A stretch of DNA of 64,000 nt from contig NZ_SSCL01000001.1 of NCBI RefSeq assembly GCF_005876955.1, positions 62,001 through 126,000 of the forward strand, in the 5' to 3' direction. The DNA comes from Sinomonas gamaensis. Its GTDB lineage: Bacteria; Actinomycetota; Actinomycetes; Actinomycetales; Micrococcaceae. Made by a program: the position numbers and the translations under genes. The notes under the pieces were generated by a model. The model was not told where the DNA came from and did no database searches. It was given only the letters and a program-made list of their open reading frames with translations. Shown in pieces: positions 11,885 through 18,783 of this stretch (positions are counted from its first letter, which is position 1; every line of letters begins with the position of its first letter).

Positions 11885-12622
11885 ATGGCAGCCTTCCTTT
11901 CGGGACCTCTTGCCGTTGCCGTTCGGGTGGAGTCACGGAAGCTCGTGGACACCCGGAGTGCACGCTGCCTCCTCTTCGCGATGATTCTCATAGGCCTGAC
12001 GCTGATCGCACTCGCGGCGGGACTGTCTATCGAAAGAGGCGGCGTCTTGGATGTGCCCGTCCTCTTGATGGGTTTGGCTCTTCCAGGAGCCATCGTCGCG
12101 CCACTGCTTGCTATCCTTTCGGTGACTTCAGACTGGCAGTACAAGGACGTGATGACCTTCTACGCGCTGCAGCCGAGGCGGCTCGTGATCTTGGGCGCGA
12201 AGTACATCGCGGTCACACTTTTTGCGACGGCGGTTATGGCGGCCATCTGCCTCTTGGCGGTTCTTGTCGCGGTGGTCCTCGCGGGGTTCTCCAGAGTCGA
12301 TGTTGTTTACACCGGCCTCGGGCAGGGCCTCTGGTACGCCACCTGCGCCGTTCTGATTGGTTCGATCTCGGGCGCCGCGGTGGCTTCAGCTCTGATGTCA
12401 ACTCCCCTGGCCGTTGTGGTGGTCCTGATCCAGTCCACAGTCGCCGATCTCTTGATCGGGTTGGTCCCCAATATCCCGACGGCGTATGTCCGGTCGTCAA
12501 CGTTTTCCAATTTTCTCAGCGAAGGCGGCGAGACTCTTCCCGCCCTCAGTTCTGCGGTGATCTGGATTCTGGTTCCGGCAGCAGTTGGAGCATGGCGGCA
12601 CAGGCGTAGGGACGTGAACTAG
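11885..12622 (+). CDS. ABC-2-type permease of the peptide operon
   Basis: Membrane partner of the preceding ATPase, 245 residues with about six membrane segments. The motif around TSDWQYKDVMTFYALQPRR resembles the cytoplasmic coupling segment of ABC-2 permeases (TSEWRHGTxxxTxLxxPxR in homologues). ATG 11885 has AAGGAA about 8 bases upstream; longer frame extensions overlap the ATPase gene and are not needed. It ends 35 bases before the next small membrane protein gene. No sequence feature reveals the substrate. Confidence 0.78.
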   Translation: MAAFLSGPLAVAVRVESRKLVDTRSARCLLFAMILIGLTLIALAAGLSIERGGVLDVPVLLMGLALPGAIVAPLLAILSVTSDWQYKDVMTFYALQPRRLVILGAKYIAVTLFATAVMAAICLLAVLVAVVLAGFSRVDVVYTGLGQGLWYATCAVLIGSISGAAVASALMSTPLAVVVVLIQSTVADLLIGLVPNIPTAYVRSSTFSNFLSEGGETLPALSSAVIWILVPAAVGAWRHRRRDVN

Positions 12623-12657
12623 GCAGGAGGTTAGCTGGGACATGGGGAGAGGGTGCT

Positions 12658-13056
12658 ATGGATAGGACTCAAGCGAAGGAACTCGCCTCGGCACTGCGGA
12701 AACGCGGCGTTGACGAGTCTGCCCTTCCGGGCTTGCTTGCTAAGGCAGACGAGATTTCGGTGGAGCAAGGCGATCGCTTCCGGCCGAGCGTCTTCGCCGA
12801 GCAGGTCCCGCGATCAAAGCATCAGTCGAGGGGGAAGACGCTCGGGAACCTCGCGGCGTATTTCGCGATCCTTGCCCTTGGCGTGCCTCTCGCAGTCAAA
12901 CTGCTGACGGGGGCGTCCTTGGGGCTACCGGGCCAACTCGCTTATCTGGGGTGCGTGATCGTGATCCAGATCGCGCTGGTCCTCGCAGCCGTGAGCCTAG
13001 ACCGAAGGCTGCCCCCAGGATGGACCCCGGAAGGCGAGCTAAAGCGTAAGGCGTGA
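12658..13056 (+). CDS. Small membrane protein, possible immunity protein
   Basis: Not recognised. The 132 residues begin with a soluble, charged segment of about 60 residues (repeated short Ala/Leu helices and Lys/Arg) followed by two hydrophobic segments (about 62-85 and 92-112) and a basic tail. A GGAGAGGGTG ribosome site precedes ATG 12658. It is the last gene of the peptide operon and has the size and topology of many bacteriocin immunity or accessory proteins, but no motif proves this. Its stop overlaps the remnant protease frame, which lacks its own start signals. Confidence 0.6.
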   Translation: MDRTQAKELASALRKRGVDESALPGLLAKADEISVEQGDRFRPSVFAEQVPRSKHQSRGKTLGNLAAYFAILALGVPLAVKLLTGASLGLPGQLAYLGCVIVIQIALVLAAVSLDRRLPPGWTPEGELKRKA

Positions 13057-13292
13057 ACACAGCCACGCACCAGGTCGACGGCCTACCTGCAAGCGGACAA
13101 GGTGACTCGGGCGGCCCCGTTCTAGCGGGACGGAACGGGCACGCCTACGCCCAGGGATCATCACCGGGATGTGGAATTACTCGAGTCGATGCACCGGGTA
13201 CGGCGAACGACTGCGCAAGTTCGCACACCATCAAAGCGCCTCTTGAAGCGTTCTTCCAGGACAACCCCGGCTACGTGATCCTGGTCTGCTAG
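13053..13292 (+). pseudogene. C-terminal fragment of a trypsin-like (S1) serine protease
   Basis: About 79 codons remain. They contain GDSGGPV, the catalytic-serine motif of chymotrypsin-family proteases, followed by the usual GHAYAQGSS and a terminal helix-like segment. The catalytic His and Asp regions are absent: the preceding DNA codes for the unrelated membrane protein. The apparent GTG start at 13053 is a by-product of the junction. It is a decayed or recombined remnant and should have no protease activity. Secreted proteases of this kind are common in soil actinobacteria. Confidence 0.65.
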
Positions 13293-13299
13293 GTCCCGA

Positions 13300-13407
13300 T
13301 TATGCCGGCTTCACGGTGGCGATCGCCCAGATTGCTGCGGCGATGAACACCAGGATCACGGCGATGATCAGCCAGCCGAACAGTCGGTTCCCCAGTCCCG
13401 GTTTCAT
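13300..13407 (-). CDS. 35-residue single-span membrane peptide
   Basis: Minus-strand frame from ATG 13405-13407 to TAA 13300-13302. The product has a basic N-terminus (Lys2, Arg8), one long hydrophobic helix (residues 9-30) rich in Ile, Val, Ala and Trp, and a short basic end. Third codon positions are mostly G or C, as expected for a real gene here. The start region is tandemly duplicated, so ATGAAA and an upstream TATAGC box occur twice. The function is unknown; type I toxins and small membrane modulators look like this. It could also be the start of a truncated larger gene. Confidence 0.4.
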   Translation of the reverse strand: MKPGLGNRLFGWLIIAVILVFIAAAIWAIATVKPA

Positions 13408-13447
13408 GGTCGACAGGCTATAAATTTCATGGTCGACAGGCTATAAA
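13402..13447. repeat. Perfect 23-bp tandem duplication
   Basis: Copies at 13402-13424 and 13425-13447 are identical and adjacent. Each contains the sequence GTCGACAGGCTATAAA. On the minus strand each copy carries a TATAGC box and an ATGAAA, so the putative promoter and start of the 35-residue peptide are doubled. Confidence 0.95.
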
Positions 13448-13739
13448 GCGGTATGACCGGGAGGGAATGAACCGGTGCGCTCGGGCGCCACCCACGGGCA
13501 CGGCGGGCTCGGCACTCCGACCGGCACGCCGACGCAATCGGTCATGTAGCTGACGCCGCGGGAAGGAGATCAGGCCCCCACCGGTCAGAGCCTGGCTAGG
13601 GGCCGGCCGCAATCGCCCGCGGGGCTGAAGGCCGAGAACGAGGGCGAACCGCTGGGGTGGAAGAGTTTCGACAACAACGCCTCCACGATGGTCGCCTACG
13701 ACACCGCACCGAACACCCGCCCTCGAGCAAGGCACAGGC
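13448..13739. other. Degenerate region with no intact gene
   Basis: About 290 bases between the small peptide and the transposase tail. Short open segments in different frames (for example one encoding GWKSFDNNASTMVAYDT near 13655-13705) look like fragments of lost genes joined by small deletions, but none is recognised. No RNA gene or promoter is evident. Confidence 0.5.
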
Positions 13740-13850
13740 GAGATCCTCGCCGAATTCGCCATCGACCCTGCCAAGGGCTACCAGCCGAAAAAGAAAAACA
13801 CCCCCGATCCGAAGACCGGGGGTGTCGGCGATGTTTCGAGACATCTGTAG
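13740..13850 (+). pseudogene. C-terminal remnant of an IS481-like transposase
   Basis: The frame ending at TAG 13848-13850 reads GEILAEFAIDPAKGYQPKKK, which matches the usual end of IS481-family transposases (GELLRELTLDPTRDYQP-like). Everything upstream, including the DDE catalytic core, is missing. It marks an insertion sequence that has been mostly deleted. An imperfect 14-bp inverted repeat (13832-13866) overlaps the stop and may be an element end or a hairpin. Family assignment rests on about 20 residues. Confidence 0.5.
13787..13825 (-). terminator. Rho-independent terminator downstream of tRNA-Arg
   Basis: A 9-bp perfect stem (ACACCCCCG / CGGGGGTGT) with a 10-base loop is followed on the minus strand by TTTTTCTTTTT. 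Orientation and position fit termination of the tRNA-Arg transcript. Confidence 0.8.
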
Positions 13851-13866
13851 CCGATGTCCCGAAACA
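13832..13866. repeat. Imperfect 14-bp inverted repeat
   Basis: TGTTTCGAGACATC (13832-13845) pairs with GATGTCCCGAAACA (13853-13866) with a single mismatch and a 7-base loop. It lies between the transposase remnant and the tRNA 3' end, so it may be a residual insertion-sequence end. Confidence 0.7.
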
Positions 13867-13872
13867 CCACAG

Positions 13873-13948
13873 TGGTGCCCTCGATAGGATTCGAACCTAC
13901 GGCCTTCTGCTCCGGAGGCAGACGCTCTATCCCCTGAGCTACGAGGGC
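13873..13948 (-). tRNA. tRNA-Arg (anticodon CCG)
   Basis: The 76-nt minus-strand sequence folds as a canonical tRNA: acceptor stem GCCCTCG/CGAGGGC, D-arm with AGCTCAGGGGATAGAGC, anticodon stem TCTGC/GCAGA around loop CTCCGGA (anticodon CCG, reading CGG), T-arm with GGTTCGAATCC, and an encoded 3' CCA. Its 3' end faces the accessory island, which is the usual polarity for tRNA integration sites. Confidence 0.97.
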
Positions 13949-14055
13949 TTGGGCTAGAAGCCCGTGGGACTCATCGAGCTTATCAGGTGCCCACCCCGGA
14001 CGCGCAAACCGGCCGCATGGCAACTCGCCACGCCGTCAGCAGGCCGACGTCAGGC

Positions 14056-14298
14056 TCATTCGAGGTAGTTCTCCACGACGTCCGGCGAGCGGACCTCGGC
14101 CTCGTTCGGGTTCTCGCCGTACTGCCTCTTGGCCCGCCGCTGGCGGAGCAGGTCCCAGCACTGGTCGAGCTGGGCCTCGACCGAGCCGAGGCGCGACTGC
14201 TCCTCGCCGGCCGAGATTTCGCCCTCGCCCCGGGCCGTCCGGAGCTTGTGCTCCTCCTCGATGAGCTCCTTGATGCGGTTCTGGATGTCCTGGTCCAT
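14056..14298 (-). CDS. DUF2630 family protein
   Basis: Small cytoplasmic protein of 80 residues, predicted almost wholly alpha-helical, with the DUF2630 pattern (MDQDIQNRIKELIEEEHKLR at the start, then SRLGSVEAQLDQCWDLLRQRRA). The family is common in actinobacteria and has no known function. It starts at ATG 14298 with GGAGCAGGC upstream on the minus strand. It stands alone between the tRNA gene and the electron-transfer operon. Confidence 0.88.
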   Translation of the reverse strand: MDQDIQNRIKELIEEEHKLRTARGEGEISAGEEQSRLGSVEAQLDQCWDLLRQRRAKRQYGENPNEAEVRSPDVVENYLE

Positions 14299-14383
14299 GC
14301 CTGCTCCTTCCCGAAGGTTCTCGCCGCCAGCCAGCCTACGCCGCGCTGACAGGCGCTCAACACCCTGCCGTTACCCGAGAACG

Positions 14384-15916
14384 TCAGTACCCCGAGAACG
14401 CGTCTCGGCGGATGTGGGCCACGCCAGCCTTCCGCAACGACGTGGCGACGGCTCCGACGAACGACGGCGGTCCGGAAACGTAGGCGGTCCGCGCGGTGAG
14501 ATCGGGCACGAGCTCGCGCAGGCGCTGGGCCGTGAACGCCTCGCTGCCGGCGTCCTCGGCGAAATCGGGGGGACTTGCGCCGTCGGACGTGCGGACGATG
14601 ACGCGCGCGCCGGAGGCTTTGAGGACCTCAGAGAAGGGCAGCTCCTCGGGGCTAGGCACCGAAGCGAGGACGACGACGTCCCGTGCCTCGCCGCGGCTCC
14701 TCGCCGCCCGCAGCATGGAGGCGAAGGGGGTCATGCCGATGCCTCCCGCGACGAGGAGGATGGGGACCTCGCGGTCGCGGGGAAGGACGAAGTCGCCGCC
14801 TATGGCAGCCACTTGGACGCGTTGGCCCGGCACGAGCTGTCTGAGGACCTGCTTCGACGGCGAAAGGGGAGGAGCCATCCCCACCCCGAAGGAGATCAGA
14901 TCGGACGACGGCGAGCTCGCGAAGCTGAAGGTCCTCCGGCTCCCGGGCAGCGCTCCGCCCGGCGTCGGAAGGCTGAGATCAGCGTATTGCCCGGGAAGGA
15001 AACGGGCACGGCGTCCTGGGACGAAGACGAACTCCTCGGCGGTCGGGGTGAGGGGTCTACGTTCGACGAAGCGCAGCGGCACGCCTCGGGAGAGCCCGAA
15101 CGCGAAGGCCAGGAGATTTCCCACGAGGAGTGCGAGCTCCGGTGAGCTGGCGATGGGTCCGAAGCTGTAAGGCAGGGCGTAGGCGAGGGCCACGACGGCC
15201 GCATAGGCCAGGCGGTACTGTCTGCGACCCGGCATGGTGAGCGGCTCCGAGAGCATGAAGGCGGCGAAGAACACGAGCGGCGATTGGCTGACAGCTTGGA
15301 TTGCGGAGTCGAGGGGGCTGGCGGTGGTGCCGCCCGCGACCATCGCCGAGGCGGCGACGGCGACGACGGCGAAGACAGCTGCCATGACGAGCCGCTGCAC
15401 GCGGTAGAGCACCAGGAGCGCCCCAGGGACGACGCCCCACAGCATGGCCGGAGTTCCCGCCCACCACGCGGCCGCGCTGAGCCCGGTCAGTCCGACGGCA
15501 AACGCACCGAAGGCTGCCGGGTTGAAGGCATGCCGGCCATGCAGGGCGAGGACGTACTTCGACGCGATGGCCAGCACACAGGCAAGGGCGGTCAGCGCCA
15601 AGTCCGCCGGAGCGAGGCTGGGCCAGAACAGGAAGTACAGGAGGAGCCCCGTGACGAGTGCGGATTCCGAGTGGGGGCGGACCCGGATGAGGGCGGCAAT
15701 TCCGCGGTTGGCGCCATACGAGATCACGATGCACACGATGAGGGAAGCCAGCATCGCCGGGACGCCGAAGCGCAGCCAGCCAAGGGCGTCGAGCACGATG
15801 CCGTACACCACGAGGACGGCCAGGACCGAGGCCACGAGCCGGTAGGGGCTCACGCGGCCGAGGGCTGTGTCGAATCGGACCTTTGCAGCCGCAGGCGCGG
15901 CGAGGACTGGAGTCAT
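14384..15916 (-). CDS. Membrane FAD/NAD(P)H oxidoreductase (RnfD-like plus FNR domain)
   Basis: Fusion of an N-terminal membrane domain (about eight helices, residues 20-270, resembling RnfD/NqrB) with a C-terminal ferredoxin-NADP reductase module. The FAD motif RRTFSFAS and the nucleotide motif VAGGIGMTPF are visible, and the protein ends with DAFSGY, as FNR-type proteins often do. 510 residues. It would pass electrons from cytoplasmic NAD(P)H across the membrane. The start overlaps the apbE stop (ATGA), so it is translated with the FMN transferase, and the outside acceptor is plausibly the flavinylated lipoprotein of the same operon. The coupling is inferred from gene order. Confidence 0.85.
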   Translation of the reverse strand: MTPVLAAPAAAKVRFDTALGRVSPYRLVASVLAVLVVYGIVLDALGWLRFGVPAMLASLIVCIVISYGANRGIAALIRVRPHSESALVTGLLLYFLFWPSLAPADLALTALACVLAIASKYVLALHGRHAFNPAAFGAFAVGLTGLSAAAWWAGTPAMLWGVVPGALLVLYRVQRLVMAAVFAVVAVAASAMVAGGTTASPLDSAIQAVSQSPLVFFAAFMLSEPLTMPGRRQYRLAYAAVVALAYALPYSFGPIASSPELALLVGNLLAFAFGLSRGVPLRFVERRPLTPTAEEFVFVPGRRARFLPGQYADLSLPTPGGALPGSRRTFSFASSPSSDLISFGVGMAPPLSPSKQVLRQLVPGQRVQVAAIGGDFVLPRDREVPILLVAGGIGMTPFASMLRAARSRGEARDVVVLASVPSPEELPFSEVLKASGARVIVRTSDGASPPDFAEDAGSEAFTAQRLRELVPDLTARTAYVSGPPSFVGAVATSLRKAGVAHIRRDAFSGY

Positions 15917-16773
15917 GTGAAGAGTCCTTCAATGAAGGCGGGACTGCCCTCCGCGTGACCGTCGGAGAAGACCTGCAGCCACTCGATGGCGGGGAACTCT
16001 CCGACCAGATCCGCGCCCGGGCACACGAACAGTGCGGTGGCGATGCCATCCGCGGTCATCGCGTCCTCTGCCATGGCCCACGTGGCCACGACGGTCTCGA
16101 CGGGTGCGCCGGTGCGTGCGTCGAGAAGATGGTGGAGGCCGTCGCCCCAGGCCCGCCTGTTGCCTGCCGAAGCGCAGAGGGCGCCGTTCTGGAGTTCCAC
16201 GACTCCGATGGCTTCGTCTGGCTGATAGGGGTGCTCGAGGGCCGCCCGGATCGGTTCGCTGCCAGCGTGCCGGATGTCGCCGCTTCCGTCGATGAGGTAC
16301 TCGGAATGGCCAGCTTCCTCGAGGATCGCGCCGAAGAGATCGACGAGAAGGCCTTTGCCGGCTGCGCCGATGTCCAGCACGGCGGGGTGGGCGAGGACGA
16401 CGGCGGCGCCCTGCCAGAGATGCTGGGCGTCCCATGATGGGGCCGGTTCCGGGCCGCCCACCGGGACCAGCTCGTACCCGGGACCGTAGCCGAGCCGCTC
16501 GAGGCTCGACCCGACCCATGGATTGACGCCGCCGTCCGTGACGCGGTACAGGCGCGAGTAGAGGGCGGAGAGCCGCGAGCTCTCCGCGGGAAGATCCCAC
16601 CGGCCGCCGTTCGCCCTCATCTGCGCTACCAGGGAATCGGGCCGGAACCGGGACCAGACCCAATCAAACCGCTCGGCCTCATTCAAGAGGGCCCATTCGA
16701 GCCCATCGCCAAGGGGGTGGGCGGTGCGGACCTCGAAGAGGGTGCCTATTGCCTCGAACTTGAAGCTCTCCAT
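15913..16773 (-). CDS. apbE: FAD:protein FMN transferase ApbE
   Basis: Attaches FMN covalently to a threonine of target proteins, usually outside the membrane, using FAD. The 286-residue protein shows ApbE features: EAIGTLFEVRT near the start, the GAAGKGLLVD flavin-binding segment, IDGSGDIRH and the C-terminal DDAMTADGIATALFV metal/FAD region (read here as AEDAMTADGIATALFV). ATG 16773 is chosen, 7 bases after the upstream stop with AGGG in front; the frame extends to 16818 but would overlap the lipoprotein gene. Its substrate is most likely the neighbouring FMN-binding lipoprotein. Confidence 0.92.
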   Translation of the reverse strand: MESFKFEAIGTLFEVRTAHPLGDGLEWALLNEAERFDWVWSRFRPDSLVAQMRANGGRWDLPAESSRLSALYSRLYRVTDGGVNPWVGSSLERLGYGPGYELVPVGGPEPAPSWDAQHLWQGAAVVLAHPAVLDIGAAGKGLLVDLFGAILEEAGHSEYLIDGSGDIRHAGSEPIRAALEHPYQPDEAIGVVELQNGALCASAGNRRAWGDGLHHLLDARTGAPVETVVATWAMAEDAMTADGIATALFVCPGADLVGEFPAIEWLQVFSDGHAEGSPAFIEGLFT

Positions 16774-16780
16774 TGCGGCC

Positions 16781-17284
16781 CTAGGAGGCTTCACCCTTGA
16801 TGACCGAGACGGCGTCATTGAAGCCCTGCCCCGTGAGCGACGACCCGGCCACGACGCCCACGTTCAGGTCATCCAGCTTCTTGCCCACCACCACGTCCTT
16901 GATCCCCGAGGCGAAGTGCTTCTGGAACAGACGCGTGTTGGCACTGGTCGGATGCTCGGTGATCTGCACGTCCGTGACGACTCCCGACTTGAGGGTCAGC
17001 GTGACGCCGACTGTCTCGGGACCGTTGGGGGACGTGTAATGGCCGTCAGTACTGTAGGTCCCGTCCCTGTAGGCGTGGGAGACGGAACTGCCGCCAGCTG
17101 CGCTCGCCGATGTCGCCGTCGTCGGCACCGAGCCTGAAGGGGCGCGGCCCTCGGTGCCCGCGCTCACGTTGGAGGGAGCGCATCCGGCCACAGCCCCCAC
17201 GAGGGACGCCCCTGCCAGAGCGCCCAAAACCACTTGGCGAGCGGGCTGGGACGTGAAGCGGCGGAGGGTGGAGGGGGAGGGCAT
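16781..17284 (-). CDS. FMN-binding domain lipoprotein
   Basis: Exported electron carrier anchored to the membrane by a lipid. The signal sequence ends in the lipobox VGAVAGC (Cys about 35), followed by a Ser/Thr/Gly linker and a single FMN-binding domain. The segment AGSSLTGQGF near the C-terminus corresponds to the S-x-T acceptor motif where ApbE places FMN on threonine. 167 residues from ATG 17284; a TTG three codons upstream is also possible. It is the first gene of the operon, divergent from the MFS gene. Confidence 0.88.
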   Translation of the reverse strand: MPSPSTLRRFTSQPARQVVLGALAGASLVGAVAGCAPSNVSAGTEGRAPSGSVPTTATSASAAGGSSVSHAYRDGTYSTDGHYTSPNGPETVGVTLTLKSGVVTDVQITEHPTSANTRLFQKHFASGIKDVVVGKKLDDLNVGVVAGSSLTGQGFNDAVSVIKGEAS

Positions 17285-17489
17285 GGGCTGCAATCCTGAC
17301 GTGCTCGGGTTCTGCGGACGGTGCGGATGGTTGCCTCTTAAACGTAGCCCGAGCCCGGGGAGTTCAACCTTCTGGCCTGTGCGGTAGCTGTGAACGGGTA
17401 CGGCTGTGACTTGTCGTCGTAGGCGGGATCACGAGCGGGCGGCACCCAGACTGAACGGCCGGTCGTCGACCCTGCTGTAACGTCGTGGG

Positions 17490-18779
17490 GTGAGCGAGAA
17501 GGGAACAACCACGGCACCTGAGGACGCGGCGAAGCCCACCCCCGGAAGACGCGGCCGGATCGTGGCCGGAGCAGGAATCCTCATCGTGGCGTTCACGCTG
17601 CGCATCGCAGTCACAAGCGTGCCGCCCCTGACGGGGATGATTGCGAAGGATCTGTTCCTCCCGTCATGGCTTATCGGAATCCTCGGGATGCTGCCCACGG
17701 CGCTCTTCGGCGCCGCAGGACTCGTCACTCCCTTGCTCATGCGGCGATGGAGTGTCGAGACGCTCGCCGTTGGATGCATGGTTGCGGCAGGGGCGGGCCA
17801 GATCGTCCGGGCCGTCGCGCCTGAGACCGGGCTGTTCCTCGCGGGCTCCGCGCTCGCGCTCGCTGGGATGGGTGCGGGGAATGTTGTCCTTCCGCCGATG
17901 GTCAAGAAGTACTTCCCGCGTCGGATCGGCCTCCTCACGGCCCTTTACGTGACGGTCATCAGCCTTGGCACCACCGTCCCGCCGGTCCTCGCGGTGCCTG
18001 TTGCAGACTCTGCGGGCTGGCGCGTCTCGATTGGCTGGTGGGCCGCGGTCAACGCGATCGCCATCCTGCCGTGGCTCACGGCATGGAGCCCGCAGGAGAG
18101 GCGACGGCGGAAGGCGCCGGCCCGCGCATCGTCCGCTCCTCGCGTCGTCGTCCGCCCATGGCACTCGCCCTCGGCATGGGCCCTCGCCCTGCTGTTCGGC
18201 TGCACGTCGCTGAACACCTACACGCTCTTCGCGTGGCTGCCTCCCCTCGTGGCGGGAGCCGGGCTGACTCCGGGGGAGGCTGGCCTGCAGCTCGCGATCT
18301 TCTCCGGCGTCGGCCTCCCGATGAGCCTCATCGTGCCGGTCCTCGCGAGCCGCCTGCGCAACCCGTTCCCCATCGTCGTCTTCGGGGTTTCCTGTTTCGT
18401 GGCCGGCTACCTCGGCCTCCTGCTCGCCCCGGCGACGGCGACGTGGCTGTGGTCCACCCTCGCGGGCCTCGGGCCTGCTACGTTCCCGCTCTCGCTCGTG
18501 CTGGTGAATCTCCGGACGCACTCCCACCAGGCCTCGGGTGCAGTGTCGGGATTCGCCCAGGGCCTCGGCTACCTGCTTGCATGCGCGGGGCCGCTCTTCG
18601 CCGGCATCCTGCACGACGCGACCGGGGCCTGGACGGCGTCGTTCGCCTTCCTGGGTGTGACTTTGGTCATCCTCGCGGTGGCGGGCTGGGTGGTCTGCCG
18701 GCCGAGGTTCATCGAGGACCATCCCGGCGTCGTGGTGCCAGCGCGGTTTCAGGGCGGCACCACCCCGCCGGTAACCTAG
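17490..18779 (+). CDS. MFS transporter (CynX/NimT-like)
   Basis: Twelve-helix exporter or permease of the major facilitator superfamily, 429 residues. Typical family features are the N-terminal VAFTLRIAVTSVPPLTG segment, which resembles the cyanate/2-nitroimidazole transporter branch, a basic loop between helices 6 and 7 (SPQERRRRKAPARA), and a C-terminal half with PMSLIVPVLASRLRNP. It starts at GTG 17490. The substrate is unknown. argS begins 4 bases after its stop, so read-through transcription into the tRNA synthetase gene is likely. Confidence 0.85.
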   Translation: MSEKGTTTAPEDAAKPTPGRRGRIVAGAGILIVAFTLRIAVTSVPPLTGMIAKDLFLPSWLIGILGMLPTALFGAAGLVTPLLMRRWSVETLAVGCMVAAGAGQIVRAVAPETGLFLAGSALALAGMGAGNVVLPPMVKKYFPRRIGLLTALYVTVISLGTTVPPVLAVPVADSAGWRVSIGWWAAVNAIAILPWLTAWSPQERRRRKAPARASSAPRVVVRPWHSPSAWALALLFGCTSLNTYTLFAWLPPLVAGAGLTPGEAGLQLAIFSGVGLPMSLIVPVLASRLRNPFPIVVFGVSCFVAGYLGLLLAPATATWLWSTLAGLGPATFPLSLVLVNLRTHSHQASGAVSGFAQGLGYLLACAGPLFAGILHDATGAWTASFAFLGVTLVILAVAGWVVCRPRFIEDHPGVVVPARFQGGTTPPVT

Positions 18780-18783
18780 GGTT

